A DNA stretch of 64,000 bases from assembly GCF_025666195.1 (NCBI RefSeq), contig NZ_CP102592.1:4278001-4342000 (forward strand), in the 5' to 3' direction. The stretch's first letter is position 1; each line of letters begins with the position of its first letter. Positions 25,506 to 35,536 of the stretch are shown piece after piece. The notes beneath the pieces were generated by a model. It had not been told where the DNA came from. It saw nothing but the letters and a program-made list of their open reading frames with translations, and made no database searches. Position numbers and translations under genes: made by a program. Origin of the DNA: Xanthomonas sp. CFBP 8443. Lineage in GTDB: Bacteria; Pseudomonadota; Gammaproteobacteria; Xanthomonadales; Xanthomonadaceae.

Positions 25506-27449
25506 TCAGTGCGCGGCAGCGCCCTTGTCGGCCTTGGTCAGCATGTCTTCCACCGACACCGTGGTGATCGGGTGGTAGCCGGGCTTGGCCTGGGCGAAGA
25601 CCTGCTTGGCGAAGGCCAGGCCGTCCGGGGTCTTCACCAGTTCGGCGTAGATCGGCAGGATCAGCTTGCGGCGGCCGACGCGGGCGATGAACTCGCCGGC
25701 GGCCGGACGCGCCTCGGCGTAGCCGCTGCGGATCGCCAGCGGATACCAGCGCATGGCGATCTCGCCGTTGGCGGTGCCGGTGAAATGATAGGCGGCGTCG
25801 AGCTGCTTGAGCTGCTCGGGCTTCAGCGTGGCGCCCAGGCCGCTGAGGAAGCGCGTCCACTCCTGCGTGCTCCAGGCATCGGTGACCTGCTTGCCCGGCA
25901 GGGTGCCGCTGCCGGCCCAGGCGATGCGCGCGGTATCGACCATCGCGAAGTTGCGCGAACGCGCCTTCTGCGCGAACGCCGGGATGCCCGGCTCGTCCAG
26001 CCACGCGTGCAGTTCGGCCTCGCTGACCGCGTCGGGCTTCTTGGCCAGCAGGTTCTTCTTCAGGTACTCGACGAACTGGTCGGTGTTGGCGCTCTGGAAC
26101 GCGTGGTCGTCGAACCAGCCGCGCAGGAACGGATCGAAGGTGGCGCGGCCGAAACGCTGCTCCAGGAACTGCAGGAACCAGGCGCCCTTGACGTAGGCGA
26201 CCTGGCTCAGCGCATCGTCCGGATCGCGCTCGGTCAGCGCCGGCAGCGCCAGCGCCTGGTCGGCCGGGCTCATGTCCTTGACCTCGGCGAGCAGGTCGGT
26301 CTGGTCGATCTCACGCTCCATCTCCGCCGCTTCGGCGCCGTATAGCGCTTCGGTAATGCGCGCCTGCACGTAGGTGGTGAAGCCTTCGTTGAGCCAGATG
26401 TCCTTCCAGCTGGCGTTGGTCACCAGGTTGCCGGACCAGCTGTGCGCCAGCTCGTGCGCGATCAGCGACACCAGCGACTTGTCGCCGACGATCACGGTCG
26501 GCGTGGCGAAGGTCAGGCGCGGATTTTCCATGCCGCCGAACGGGAACGACGGCGGCAGCACCAGCATGTCGTAGCGGCCCCAGCGGTACGGGCCGTACAG
26601 CGTCTCGGCGGCGACGATCATCTTCTCGGTGTCCTCGAACTCCTTGGCCGCCTTGTCGGCCATGGACGGTTCGGCCCAGATGCCCGAGCGCGCCGAGATC
26701 GGCTTGAACACCAGGTCGCCGGCGGCGATGGCCAGCAGGTAGGACGGGATCGGCTGCGGCATCTTGAACGTGTAGTCGGCGTCGCGCGCCGCCTTCGGGT
26801 CGTTGTCGGCGCTCATCAGCACCATCACGTCCGGACGCGAGGTCACGTGCGCGCTATAGGTGAAGCGCACGCTCGGCGTGTCCTGCAGCGGCACCCAGCT
26901 GCGCGCATGGATCGCCTGCGACTGGCTGAACATGAAGGGCAACTGCTTGCCCTCGGTCATCGACGGTTCCAGCCACTGCAGGCCCGAGGCGGTCGGCGCG
27001 GTGTGGTAGGCGATAGTGATCTTCTGCGGCTGGTTCGGCGCCTCGATGGTCAGCTTGCTGCCGTAGATCTTGTCGACCGGCGCCAGCGCGTACTGCAGCG
27101 GCGCCAGGTTGCCCTTGCCGTCGTCGCCCTGCACCTGCTCGATGGTCAGCTCGCGCGTGTCCAGCAGCAACTGCTTGGCGCCCTTGTCCTTCCATTCCAG
27201 CGTATAGGTGGCGGTGCCGCCGATCTGCTTGCTGTCGAAATCCAGCTTCAGGTCCAGCGCCAGGTCCTTGATCACGACCTTGCCCGGCTCGGCGTAGGAG
27301 CTTTCATCGTGGCTGCGGTCGGCGGATTTCACGGCGGCGGCGGCGGGCGCGGGCTTGGCGGCGGGAGCGGCGGCTTCGCTAGGAGCCTCGCGGGAACAAC
27401 CGGTCGCGATGACCGCGGCCAGGGACAGCAACAGGAACGGGGAACGCAT
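25506..27449 (-). CDS. M1-family metalloaminopeptidase, lipoprotein
   Basis: The 647-residue protein is an M1 aminopeptidase of the leukotriene A4 hydrolase-like type. The substrate-anchoring motif is GGMENPRLTF. The zinc site is HELAHSW, with the third ligand Glu in LNEGF 18 residues further on. An armadillo-like C-terminal region follows the catalytic domain. The N-terminus has a signal peptide with lipobox VIATGC (Cys18), so it acts outside the cytoplasm, where it would trim peptides. I chose the ATG at 27449; a GTG four codons upstream is possible. No close operon partners. Confidence 0.92.
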   Translation of the reverse strand: MRSPFLLLSLAAVIATGCSREAPSEAAAPAAKPAPAAAAVKSADRSHDESSYAEPGKVVIKDLALDLKLDFDSKQIGGTATYTLEWKDKGAKQLLLDTRELTIEQVQGDDGKGNLAPLQYALAPVDKIYGSKLTIEAPNQPQKITIAYHTAPTASGLQWLEPSMTEGKQLPFMFSQSQAIHARSWVPLQDTPSVRFTYSAHVTSRPDVMVLMSADNDPKAARDADYTFKMPQPIPSYLLAIAAGDLVFKPISARSGIWAEPSMADKAAKEFEDTEKMIVAAETLYGPYRWGRYDMLVLPPSFPFGGMENPRLTFATPTVIVGDKSLVSLIAHELAHSWSGNLVTNASWKDIWLNEGFTTYVQARITEALYGAEAAEMEREIDQTDLLAEVKDMSPADQALALPALTERDPDDALSQVAYVKGAWFLQFLEQRFGRATFDPFLRGWFDDHAFQSANTDQFVEYLKKNLLAKKPDAVSEAELHAWLDEPGIPAFAQKARSRNFAMVDTARIAWAGSGTLPGKQVTDAWSTQEWTRFLSGLGATLKPEQLKQLDAAYHFTGTANGEIAMRWYPLAIRSGYAEARPAAGEFIARVGRRKLILPIYAELVKTPDGLAFAKQVFAQAKPGYHPITTVSVEDMLTKADKGAAAH

Positions 27450-27496
27450 GGCGGACAGCACCGGTTCGGGGAAACCGGAAGTTTACCTTGACGGCC

Positions 27497-27573
27497 GGGA
27501 TTGGGGATTGGGGATTCGCAACAGCGAAGCGGCGTGCGCTCTTTACGAATCCCCAATCCCGAATCCCCAATCC
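27497..27573. repeat. Inverted pair of GGGATTC/GGGATTG heptamer arrays
   Basis: The forward array is at 27497-27518 and the reverse-complement array at 27546-27573, with 27 bases between. The pair fills the gap between ubiE and the aminopeptidase gene and could terminate ubiE transcription. Confidence 0.8.
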
Positions 27574-27583
27574 GGCACTTCGA

Positions 27584-28345
27584 CTAGATCCTGTAACCCG
27601 AATGGATCGCCACGATCCCGCCGGTCAGGTTCTTGTAGTGACTGCGCTCGAACCCGGCCTCGGCCATCATGTCCTTCAGCGCGTCCTGCGGCGGATGCTT
27701 GCGGATGCTCTCGGCCAGGTACTGGTAGCTGTCGGCGTCCTTGGCGAACAGCTGGCCCAGCCGCGGCAGGATCTTGAACGAATGGAAGTCGTAGATCGGC
27801 TTGAACCAGTCGGCGGTGACCGCGGAGAACTCCAGCACCCGCGCCTGCCCGCCGACCTTCAGCACCCGGTACATCTCGCGCAGCGCGGCGTCCTTGTCGG
27901 TGACGTTGCGCAGGCCGAAGGCGATGGTCACCAGGTCGAAGCTGCGGTCCGGGAACGGCAGCGCCTCGGCGTTGCACTGCACGTAGTCCAGGCCCGCGAC
28001 CAAGCCGCGGTTGGTCAGCCGGTCGCGGCCCACCGACAGCATGCCGGCGTTGATGTCGCCCAGCACCACCGCGCCCTCGTCGCCGACCCGCTCCTTGAGC
28101 AGCGCGGCGATGTCGCCGGTGCCGCCGGCCAGGTCGAGCACGCGGTCGCCCGGCTTGACCTGCGCGGTGGCCACGAAATAGCGCTTCCAGGCCCGATGGA
28201 TGCCCAGGCTCATCAGGTCGTTCATCAGGTCGTAGTTGCCGGCGACCGAGGTGAACACCTCGCCGACCAGCTTCTGCTTGTCCTTGGCATCGACGTCGCG
28301 GAAGCCGAAATGGGTGGTGCCGGTCTTGTAGGGGGATTCGCTCAT
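27584..28345 (-). CDS. ubiE: Ubiquinone/menaquinone biosynthesis C-methyltransferase UbiE
   Basis: The 253-residue cytoplasmic enzyme methylates the ring carbon of the quinone precursor using S-adenosylmethionine. The SAM-binding motif is [12 protein letters not shown], and the UbiE signatures [18 protein letters not shown] and [15 protein letters not shown] are present. Its length is close to that of E. coli UbiE. The start ATG at 28345 gives [16 protein letters not shown], the usual start in this group; the upstream frame is unrelated. Confidence 0.97.
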   Translation of the reverse strand: MSESPYKTGTTHFGFRDVDAKDKQKLVGEVFTSVAGNYDLMNDLMSLGIHRAWKRYFVATAQVKPGDRVLDLAGGTGDIAALLKERVGDEGAVVLGDINAGMLSVGRDRLTNRGLVAGLDYVQCNAEALPFPDRSFDLVTIAFGLRNVTDKDAALREMYRVLKVGGQARVLEFSAVTADWFKPIYDFHSFKILPRLGQLFAKDADSYQYLAESIRKHPPQDALKDMMAEAGFERSHYKNLTGGIVAIHSGYRI

Positions 28346-28499
28346 GGCGGGATTATCGCACTGCTGGCGCCGCCGTGGCCCGCGGCGCTCTGTCGCAGCC
28401 GCCGCTGAGCCGGCCGGCGCCCGACGGCCCCGCACGCTCCGACGATCTACGCCAGCGTCCATGCCGCGCGCGGCGAGGCGTGCGCGGCCGCTGGCGCGA

Positions 28500-29639
28500 T
28501 CAGAACTTCAGCACCAGTCCGAAGTCCACGCCCTCGATGCCGTAGCCGCCGGCATCGCCCTGGCCGAGGTCGGCCGAGGTCTGCTCGTTGCTGTAGGCGA
28601 TCGTGCAGGTGCCGCCGGCGTCGTTGTGGATGCGCGCGTAGTCGGCGTAGAGATAGGCCTTGGCCGACAGCGCGTGCTGGTAGCCCACGCCCCACTTGTC
28701 GCAGGTGTTGTCCACGTAGGACGAATCGCGCCGGCTCCATGCCGCCTTCCACAGGCCGTTGGCGCCCATCGGCGCGGTGAACCCCAGCAGATAGCCCTTG
28801 TGCTCGTGGTAGAAGCCCAGCGCGGTGACGTCGAACGGCTGCTGGATGTCGATGCGCTCGTAGAACCCGTACAGCTTGAGCGGACCGAAGTCGTAGCTGG
28901 CGCCGAACAGATTGATCTTGAGCCGGGTCAGGCCGGGCACGTCCTCCCACCACTCTTCCTCGTGGTCGTAGCCGATGCTCAGCGGGCCCTTGTTGTAGGC
29001 CAGGATCACCGCATACAGCGGGCTGCGGCTGTCGCGGTCGCTGACGCCGAGCAGGTTGGGCGTGTAGGCGACGGTGGCGTTGAAGCCTTGCCAGGTGGGC
29101 GTGACGTAGACCACCGCGTCCTTGGCCCGCGACACCACCACCTGCAGCGAACCGGCGCTGGCGACGGAGCGGCCCTTGAACGGATCGTACTGCTTGAGCA
29201 CCGCGGCGCGCCCGCCATCGACGGTGCCGCCGAGCAGCGTGCCCCACTTGCCGGTCGCGCCCAGCCAGGCATGGCGGGTGTAGAACGTATCGCCGCCGCT
29301 GCCGGCGTCCTCGTCGCCGGCCAGGTTGACGCCGACCTCAACCTCGCCGATCAGGCGGGTGCCGCCGCCCAGCGCGTAGCCGAGCTTGAGGCCGACGTTG
29401 CTGCCGTCCGAGCCGGCCGCGCTCTGCAGGTCGTTGTCGGTGCCGGTATCGGCGACCGCGCCGTTGCCGCCGCGGCGGCCGACATAGCCGATGTCCAGCG
29501 TGCCGTACAGCGAAGCGCTGGCCGCGCCGTCGCTCCACTGCAGTCCCTGCGCCTTTTCCTGGTCCTGCGCCTGCGCGCCGGTCGCCATCCCTGCGGCCAC
29601 GGCCAGCCCGCCAATCCCTTTCCACATCGTGGTGCGCAT
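28500..29639 (-). CDS. Outer-membrane porin (Gram-negative porin family)
   Basis: The 379-residue protein has a signal peptide ending at GAQAQ (about residue 25), then a beta-barrel that starts [14 protein letters not shown] and ends in the terminal FGLVLKF. This is the pattern of general trimeric porins of the Porin_4 type. Aromatic residues alternate along the predicted strands. Selectivity cannot be inferred. It is a single gene, transcribed towards ubiE. Confidence 0.9.
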   Translation of the reverse strand: MRTTMWKGIGGLAVAAGMATGAQAQDQEKAQGLQWSDGAASASLYGTLDIGYVGRRGGNGAVADTGTDNDLQSAAGSDGSNVGLKLGYALGGGTRLIGEVEVGVNLAGDEDAGSGGDTFYTRHAWLGATGKWGTLLGGTVDGGRAAVLKQYDPFKGRSVASAGSLQVVVSRAKDAVVYVTPTWQGFNATVAYTPNLLGVSDRDSRSPLYAVILAYNKGPLSIGYDHEEEWWEDVPGLTRLKINLFGASYDFGPLKLYGFYERIDIQQPFDVTALGFYHEHKGYLLGFTAPMGANGLWKAAWSRRDSSYVDNTCDKWGVGYQHALSAKAYLYADYARIHNDAGGTCTIAYSNEQTSADLGQGDAGGYGIEGVDFGLVLKF

Positions 29640-29892
29640 CGCGTGTCTCCTGCAATCGGACAACAGCGTTTCTGCAGCAAGGCCTGCGCCGAGCCGGCGA
29701 TGTGGGGGGTGGGGTAGAGCGTTCATAGCCCTATTTGCGCGGTAAGTAAAGCCACACGCGCGATGGCCGGCATGCCGATGCGGCACGCACCGGGCCGGCG
29801 TGCGCGCAGGCGGCACCGCGCCTGGGCTGGCGGTGGTGACAGCCCGCGCCGCCATGCGCACTATGGCCCTCTCCCGCCACGGAACCCATTCG

Positions 29893-30348
29893 ATGATCGC
29901 CACGCCCGACTACCGCGCCCTGCTCGACACCGCCATCGCCGAAGCCCGCCAGGGCCTGGCCGAAGGCGGCATCCCGATCGGCGCGGCGCTGTACCACAAC
30001 GACGGCCGCCTGCTCGGCTGCGGCCACAACCGCCGCGTGCAGGAGGGCGATCCTTCCGTACACGGCGAGACCGACGCATTCCGCAAGGCCGGCCGCCAGC
30101 GCCGCTACAAGGACACCATCATGGTCACCACGCTGGCGCCGTGCTGGTACTGCAGCGGCCTGGTGCGCCAGTTCAACATCGGCACCGTGGTGGTCGGCGA
30201 ATCGGTGACCTTCCAGGGCGGCATCGACTGGCTGCGCGACAGCGGGGTCGAGGTGATCGACCTGCACAGCCAGGAATGCATCGACCTGCTCGGCGGCTAC
30301 ATCGCCGCCAACCCGGACGTGTGGAACGAGGACATCGGCGAGGACTGA
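29893..30348 (+). CDS. Cytosine/nucleoside deaminase-family protein
   Basis: The 151-residue protein has the zinc deaminase signature: HGETDAF supplies the zinc histidine and proton-shuttling glutamate, and PCWYC supplies the two zinc cysteines. The HGE form, rather than HAE, resembles yeast-type cytosine deaminases and related creatinine or guanine deaminases. The substrate is uncertain. I chose the ATG at 29893, which starts MIATPDYRALLDTAI; earlier in-frame starts exist but give a non-conserved leader. Confidence 0.82.
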   Translation: MIATPDYRALLDTAIAEARQGLAEGGIPIGAALYHNDGRLLGCGHNRRVQEGDPSVHGETDAFRKAGRQRRYKDTIMVTTLAPCWYCSGLVRQFNIGTVVVGESVTFQGGIDWLRDSGVEVIDLHSQECIDLLGGYIAANPDVWNEDIGED

Positions 30349-30468
30349 GCGCGGCAGCGCCAGCTGCCGCCCCGCAGGCGCTGTGCGGCGATGCGCCGCG
30401 GCCCGACAGCGGCGACAAGGGAAGGAATGCTGCGAGGTGCGGGATGGAGAGGCACCTGGAAAGCGATG

Positions 30469-30486
30469 TTATATTATTTCAATATC
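30469..30486 (+). promoter_or_regulatory. AT-rich dyad, possible promoter/operator
   Basis: TTATATTATTTCAATATC stands out as an AT-rich patch in very GC-rich DNA. It contains a TATATT hexamer and an ATATT...AATAT dyad. It lies 17-34 bases before the next start codon. No matching -35 element is visible. Confidence 0.3.
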
Positions 30487-30502
30487 GCCACGACCGCACC
30501 GC

Positions 30503-31678
30503 ATGTCTTCCGCTTCCCCTGTCTCCCTCGCTTCTCCCACGCTCTCCTCGCGCCTGGCCTCGATCGATCTGCTGCGCGGCACGGTGATGCTGCTGATGCT
30601 GCTCGACCACGTGCGCGAGACGCTCTACCTGCACCACCAGATCGGCGATCCGGTGGACGTGGAGCGCACCGCGCCGGCGCTGTTCGTGGCGCGCGCGTTG
30701 GCGCACCTGTGCGCGCCGGTGTTCGTGTTCCTGACCGGGCTGTCGGCGTGGCTGTACGCGGCGCGGCAGCCGCATGGCCGCGCCGCGGCGGCGGCGTTCC
30801 TGCTCAAGCGCGGGCTGTTCCTGATCGTGCTGGAACTGACCCTGGTCAACGTCGCCTGGACCTTCGCCTTCCCGCCGCAGGTGATCTACCTGCAGGTGAT
30901 CTGGGCGATCGGGCTGAGCATGCTGGCGCTGGCGGCATTGCTGTGGCTGCCGCGGCCACTGTTGGCGCTGCTCGGCGCGGTGCTGGTGGCCGGGCACAAC
31001 CTGCTCGATGGCGTGCACGTGGCCGGCGACGGCCCGTGGGCCGCGGCCTGGGCGGTGCTGCACGACCGCAGCTGGCTGCAACTGGGCGAACTGCGCCTGC
31101 GCACCTCGTATCCGCTGCTGCCATGGATCGGGGTGATCGCGCTGGGCTATGCGACCGGCCCCTGGTACGGCGCCGCCGCCGCGCCGCCGCAACGGCAGCG
31201 GCGGCTGCTGGCCTGCGGAATCGGCGCGCTGGCGCTGTTCCATCTGCTGCGCTGGCACAACGGCTACGGCGATGCGCCGTGGCGCGAACACGCCGACCTC
31301 GCGCGCACCGCGATGAGCTTCTTCAACGTGACCAAGTACCCGCCATCGCTGCTGTTCCTGCTGCTGACGCTGGGCGTGGGCCTGCTGTTGCTGCGCCTGT
31401 ACGAGCACCCGCCGCTGGCCAGGGCGCTGGCGCCGCTGGCCACGATCGGCGCGGCGCCGATGTTCTTCTACCTGCTGCACCTGTACGTGCTGCGGCTGCT
31501 GTACCTGGCGGCGCTGGCGTCCTGGGGGCCGAACCACGGCACGCTGTTCGGCGTGGACAGCGTCGCCGCGCTGTGGGCGATCGCCGCGGTGCTGGGGCTG
31601 GCGCTGTACTGGCCGGTCGCCGCGTTCGCGCGACTGAAGGCGCGGCGCCGCGACCTGGCCTGGCTGCGCTATCTCTAG
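30503..31678 (+). CDS. Polytopic membrane protein, DUF1624/HGSNAT-like acyltransferase
   Basis: The 391-residue protein has about ten membrane segments. It starts with the conserved block IDLLRGTVMLLMLLDHVRET and continues with PVFVFLTGLSAWLY, typical of the DUF1624 group related to heparan-alpha-glucosaminide N-acetyltransferase. Members are thought to move acyl groups across or within the membrane. The acceptor is unknown here. The start is the ATG at 30503, just after the AT-rich dyad. It is followed 87 bases later by a DUF2252 gene in the same direction. Confidence 0.82.
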   Translation: MSSASPVSLASPTLSSRLASIDLLRGTVMLLMLLDHVRETLYLHHQIGDPVDVERTAPALFVARALAHLCAPVFVFLTGLSAWLYAARQPHGRAAAAAFLLKRGLFLIVLELTLVNVAWTFAFPPQVIYLQVIWAIGLSMLALAALLWLPRPLLALLGAVLVAGHNLLDGVHVAGDGPWAAAWAVLHDRSWLQLGELRLRTSYPLLPWIGVIALGYATGPWYGAAAAPPQRQRRLLACGIGALALFHLLRWHNGYGDAPWREHADLARTAMSFFNVTKYPPSLLFLLLTLGVGLLLLRLYEHPPLARALAPLATIGAAPMFFYLLHLYVLRLLYLAALASWGPNHGTLFGVDSVAALWAIAAVLGLALYWPVAAFARLKARRRDLAWLRYL

Positions 31679-31765
31679 CGGGAACGCGGCGCGGCGGCCG
31701 GAATTCATCGCCGTGCAATGCCGGCATGCTCGACTGGTGTCCCTGTCCGCGCCTGGAGACCTGCG

Positions 31766-33130
31766 ATGCCCATCCGCCTGCCGCGCCTGCTGCTGATCGG
31801 CCTGATCCTGGCCGCCACCGCCGGCTGCGCCACCGCCGCCAGCCAGCGCGACGCCTGGGTGGTGCAGCAGATCCGCGACTACAACCATCCCTATGCCACG
31901 CAACAGGCCGAGCTGGACACCAAGATGGCGACGATGGCCGGCAGCGCCTACGCGTTCTATCGCGGCACCGACCATCTGTTCTACCAGGACATGAAGACCT
32001 GGCCGGCCTCGCTGTGGACCACGCCGCAGACCGGCGATACCTGGCTCGGCGGCGACACCCACATCGGCAACTTCGACGCCGCGCGCGACAGCAGCGGCAA
32101 GCCGGTGTTCCACGTCGCCGACTTCGACGAGGGCCATCTCGGCCAGTACGTGTGGGACCTGCGTCGGCTGGCGGCGAGCATGGTCCTGGCCGGGCGCGAC
32201 AACGGCCTGTCCGACAGCGACATCGGCAGCGCGATCGACACGATGGTCGGCGCCTACCTGGACAAGATCGGCGCCTTCAAGGGCAACGACGCCGAAAAGA
32301 GTTTCCAGCTCGGCAAGAGCAACACCAGCGGCGTGGTGGCCAAGGCCATCGACAGCGCCGACGGCAAGAGCCGCAGCAGCCTGCTGGCCAAATACACCGC
32401 GGTCGGCGGCGGCAGGCGCACGTTCCAGAACCTGGACAATCTGGTCCCGGTGGACAGCACGACGTCCGCGTCGGTCGCCAGCGCGATGAACGGCTATGTG
32501 ACCTCGATCGCGGCATCCAAGCGCTATGCCACGAGCTACTACGCGATCAAGGATGTGCGCCAGAAACTCGGCTCGGGCACCGGCAGCCTCGGCCGCCAGC
32601 GCCTGTACGTGCTGATCGAAGGCGCGAGCAGTTCGACCGGCGACGATGTGATCCTGGAATGGAAACAGGAAGCGGCCAGCGTGGTCGCCGTCGCCGCGCC
32701 GTCGCAGATGCCGGCCTCCAGCTACGACGGTCACGAAGGCGAGCGCGTGGCGCGCACCGCCAAGGCGCAGACCCTGGATGCCGACGTGCTGATCGGCTAC
32801 GCCAGCGTCGCCGGCGTGCCGTTCTACGTGCACGAGAAATCGCCGTTCCAGGAAGACCTGGACCCGGCCGCGCTGAGCAGCGCGGGCAAGCTGGCCACCG
32901 CCGCCACCTACCTGGGACAGGCGCTGGCCTCGGCGCATGCGCTGGCCGACCAGGACTACGACCCGGCGGTGGTGAGCTACAGCATCGACAAGCAGATCGA
33001 TGCGGCGGCCAGCAGCAAGAGCGGGCTGAAAACGGAACTGCGCCAGTTCGCGTTCGACTACGCCGCGCAGGTGCAGTTGGACTGGCAGGCGTTCTCGGCC
33101 GCGTATCAGGCGGGGACGCCGTTGTACTGA
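31766..33130 (+). CDS. DUF2252-family protein, predicted lipoprotein
   Basis: The 454-residue protein shows the DUF2252 signatures GDTHIGNFDA and VADFDEGHLGQYVWDLRRLA. These resemble the catalytic loop and metal-binding Asp of aminoglycoside-phosphotransferase-like kinases. The N-terminus has a signal peptide and lipobox (ILAATAGC), so the protein is predicted to sit outside the cytoplasm, where ATP is absent. A GGAGA ribosome binding site lies six bases before the ATG at 31766. Function is unknown. Confidence 0.82.
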   Translation: MPIRLPRLLLIGLILAATAGCATAASQRDAWVVQQIRDYNHPYATQQAELDTKMATMAGSAYAFYRGTDHLFYQDMKTWPASLWTTPQTGDTWLGGDTHIGNFDAARDSSGKPVFHVADFDEGHLGQYVWDLRRLAASMVLAGRDNGLSDSDIGSAIDTMVGAYLDKIGAFKGNDAEKSFQLGKSNTSGVVAKAIDSADGKSRSSLLAKYTAVGGGRRTFQNLDNLVPVDSTTSASVASAMNGYVTSIAASKRYATSYYAIKDVRQKLGSGTGSLGRQRLYVLIEGASSSTGDDVILEWKQEAASVVAVAAPSQMPASSYDGHEGERVARTAKAQTLDADVLIGYASVAGVPFYVHEKSPFQEDLDPAALSSAGKLATAATYLGQALASAHALADQDYDPAVVSYSIDKQIDAAASSKSGLKTELRQFAFDYAAQVQLDWQAFSAAYQAGTPLY

Positions 33131-33150
33131 GCGCCGGATTCACCGCCATG

Positions 33151-33230
33151 AACCCTGTAGGAGCGGCTTCAGCCGCGACCGGGCGTTACCGGTAATGCCC
33201 GGTCGCGGCTGAAGCCGCTCCTACAGGGTT
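33151..33230. repeat. REP-like palindromic element with perfect ends
   Basis: The element reads AACCCTGTAGGAGCGGC at the left and the exact complement at the right. The centre is GGGCGTTACCGGTAATGCCC, a near-perfect dyad. Nearly the whole 80 bases can pair. Confidence 0.9.
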
Positions 33231-33343
33231 GCGGCGACCGGCGCCTGACGAGCATTCGTGCCGCGCACCCGCCGGTAGCGCGGCGGCACTTGCGTGCCGC
33301 GCAAGCGTGCGTTCTTCCATATCCGGTTCGCAGATGGAACTTT

Positions 33344-33412
33344 TGGGGGAGCGACTTCAGTCGCGACGGGATCTACCGGTAGAGCCCGTCGCGACTGAAG
33401 TCGCTCCCACAA
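33344..33412. repeat. REP-like palindromic element
   Basis: The arms have the GCGACTTCAGTCGC form around a GGGATCTACCGGTAGAGCCC centre. The orientation and spacing match the element at 25413-25482. Confidence 0.85.
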
Positions 33413-33468
33413 GGTGCCGGCTCGCCCGCTGTGTGCCGGTACGCAAGCAGTCACAGCAAGCAACGCAA

Positions 33469-34836
33469 CTACAGAATGTAGCGACTCAGATCCGGATCCT
33501 GCACCAACTCGCCCAAATGCGCGTTGACGTACGCCGCATCGACATTGACGCTCTGCCCGTCGCGGTCGGGGGCTTCGTAGCTCAGCGTATCGAGCAGGCG
33601 CTCGAGCACCGTATGCAGGCGCCGCGCACCGATGTTCTCCTGGCGTTCGTTGACCAGGAACGCGATCTCGGCGAGGCGGTCGATCGCATCGTCGGTGAAC
33701 GTCAGGGTCACCCCCTCGGTCAGCAGCAGCGCTTCGTACTGCTTGGTCAGCGCCGCCTTCGGCTCGGTGAGGATGCGGATGAAATCGTCCTTGGACAGCG
33801 CCGACAGTTCCACCCGGATCGGAAAGCGGCCCTGCAGCTCCGGGATCAGGTCGCTGGGCTTGGCCAGGTGGAACGCGCCGGAGGCGATGAACAGGATGTG
33901 GTCGGTCTTGACCGTACCGTACTTGGTGCTGACGTTGGAGCCTTCGACCAGCGGCAGCAGGTCGCGCTGCACGCCTTCGCGCGACACGTCGCCGCCGGAC
34001 GATCCCGCCTCGCCGCGCTTGGCGACCTTGTCGATCTCGTCGATGAACACGATGCCGTGCTGCTCGCAGGCCTCGATCGCCGCGGCGCGCACGTCTTCCT
34101 CGTTGACCAGCTTGCCGGCCTCCTCCTCGATCAGCAGCGGCCGCGCCGCCTTGATCGTCAGCTTGCGCGACTGCGACTTGCTGCCGCCCAGGTTGGAGAA
34201 CATCTGCCGCAGCTGCTGGCCCATTTCCTCCATGCCCGGCGGGGTCATGATGTCCATGCTGACGTTGACCGCCACGTCCAGCTCGATCTCGCGCTCGTCC
34301 AGTTCGCCGGCGCGCAGCATGCGCCGGAACTTGCTGCGGGTGTCGTTGTCCTGCGCCGAGGGCTCGTTGCGCGCGGCCTCCGGATCGAAGCCGATGCCGG
34401 CGCTGCGGCGCGGCAGCAGCGCGTCGAGGATGCGGTCCTCGGCGCGGTCCTCGGCCTGGGTGCGCACGCGCACCTTGGCCTGCTCGCGGTACAGCTTGAC
34501 CGCGGTGTCGGCCAGGTCGCGCACGATCTGCTCCACGTCCTTGCCGACGTAGCCGACCTCGGTGAAACGCGTCGCCTCGACCTTGACGAACGGCGCGTTG
34601 GCCAGCGTCGCCAGGCGCCGCGCGATCTCGGTCTTGCCGACGCCGGTGGGGCCGATCATCAGGATGTTCTTGGGCATCACTTCGTTGCGCAGCGCATCGG
34701 GCAGCTGCATGCGCCGCCAGCGGTTGCGCAGCGCGATCGCCACCGCGCGCTTGGCGTCGTGCTGGCCGACGATGTGACGGTCCAGTTCCTGCACGATCTC
34801 GCGCGGGGTCATGGTTGAGGTGTCGTGATTGGGCAT
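33469..34836 (-). CDS. hslU: ATP-dependent protease ATPase subunit HslU
   Basis: The 455-residue protein is the AAA+ unfoldase of the HslUV protease. It has Walker [10 protein letters not shown], the pore motif GYVGKD, Walker [11 protein letters not shown], the intermediate I-domain and the C-terminal sensor region ending in SRYIL. It feeds unfolded proteins such as heat-shock substrates into HslV. The ATG at 34836 lies within a heptamer repeat and gives MPNHDTSTM before the conserved [11 protein letters not shown]. The internal ATG (codon 9) would give the standard start, so the first eight residues may not be made. Confidence 0.97.
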   Translation of the reverse strand: MPNHDTSTMTPREIVQELDRHIVGQHDAKRAVAIALRNRWRRMQLPDALRNEVMPKNILMIGPTGVGKTEIARRLATLANAPFVKVEATRFTEVGYVGKDVEQIVRDLADTAVKLYREQAKVRVRTQAEDRAEDRILDALLPRRSAGIGFDPEAARNEPSAQDNDTRSKFRRMLRAGELDEREIELDVAVNVSMDIMTPPGMEEMGQQLRQMFSNLGGSKSQSRKLTIKAARPLLIEEEAGKLVNEEDVRAAAIEACEQHGIVFIDEIDKVAKRGEAGSSGGDVSREGVQRDLLPLVEGSNVSTKYGTVKTDHILFIASGAFHLAKPSDLIPELQGRFPIRVELSALSKDDFIRILTEPKAALTKQYEALLLTEGVTLTFTDDAIDRLAEIAFLVNERQENIGARRLHTVLERLLDTLSYEAPDRDGQSVNVDAAYVNAHLGELVQDPDLSRYIL

Positions 34837-34936
34837 TGGGGATTCGGGATTGGTAGAAGCGGAATGGGAACGATCGATGCGTGTCCGGACACAGGGAAAG
34901 GAGCGCTCTTGCGAATCCCCAATCCCGACTCCCGAA
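34828..34936. repeat. Inverted pair of heptamer arrays between hslV and hslU
   Basis: A forward GGGATTC-type array at 34828-34853 overlaps the hslU start. The reverse-complement array at 34912-34936 abuts the hslV stop codon. The pair lengthens the usual short hslV-hslU gap to 100 bases. Confidence 0.8.
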
Positions 34937-35488
34937 TCACAGCTCTTCGACCACCACGTTGCGATTGGTGTAGATGCAGATGTCGCCGGCGATGTTCAGC
35001 GCTTCGACCGCGATGGTCTTGGCATCGAGTTCGGTGTGGCCGAGCAGCGCGCGCGCCGCCGACAGCGCGTAGGAACCGCCGGAGCCGATGGCGATGATGC
35101 CGTCCTCCGGCTCGATCACGTCGCCGGTGCCGCTGATGATCAGCGAGGTTTCCTTGTCGGCCACCGCCAGCAGCGCCTCGAGCTTGCCGAGGCGGCGCTC
35201 GGTGCGCCAATCCTTGGCCAGTTCCACCGCCGCGCGGGTCAACTGGCCGTGCTTCTCGAGCTTGGCCTCGAACAGTTCGAACAGGGTGAAGGCATCGGCG
35301 GCGGCGCCGGCGAAACCGGCCAGCACCTGGCCGTCGCGGCCGAGCCGGCGCACCTTGCGCGCATTGCCCTTCATCACGGTATGGCCCAGCGTCACCTGGC
35401 CATCGCCGGCCACCGCGACATGGCCGTTGCGGCGCACCGACAGGATCGTGGTGGCGTGGAAAACGTTGGGGTTCTGACTGGGGTCCAT
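34937..35488 (-). CDS. hslV: ATP-dependent protease peptidase subunit HslV
   Basis: The 183-residue protein is the proteasome-like threonine protease HslV. A short propeptide ([12 protein letters not shown]) precedes TTILSVRR, whose first Thr is the nucleophile after processing. Other HslV features are [14 protein letters not shown] and [14 protein letters not shown]. It forms a double hexameric ring that works with HslU encoded downstream. The start ATG is at 35488, with a GGAGG-like site immediately upstream on the minus strand. Confidence 0.97.
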   Translation of the reverse strand: MDPSQNPNVFHATTILSVRRNGHVAVAGDGQVTLGHTVMKGNARKVRRLGRDGQVLAGFAGAAADAFTLFELFEAKLEKHGQLTRAAVELAKDWRTERRLGKLEALLAVADKETSLIISGTGDVIEPEDGIIAIGSGGSYALSAARALLGHTELDAKTIAVEALNIAGDICIYTNRNVVVEEL

Positions 35489-35536
35489 GCGGCCTCCTGA
35501 GCGATTCTTCAGGTGTGGGGTCACGTCGCCGCCCGT

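Larger units (their letters stand above)
33131..33468. other. Intergenic region with two REP-like elements
   Basis: This 338-base stretch between converging genes holds two REP-like palindromes, listed separately, and nothing else that I can support. Confidence 0.6.

Noticed and set aside
30391..33195. A 934-codon plus-strand frame overlapping the acyltransferase-like and DUF2252 genes
   Set aside because: It is an alternative frame of two real genes, with Arg/Ala-rich text lacking motifs.
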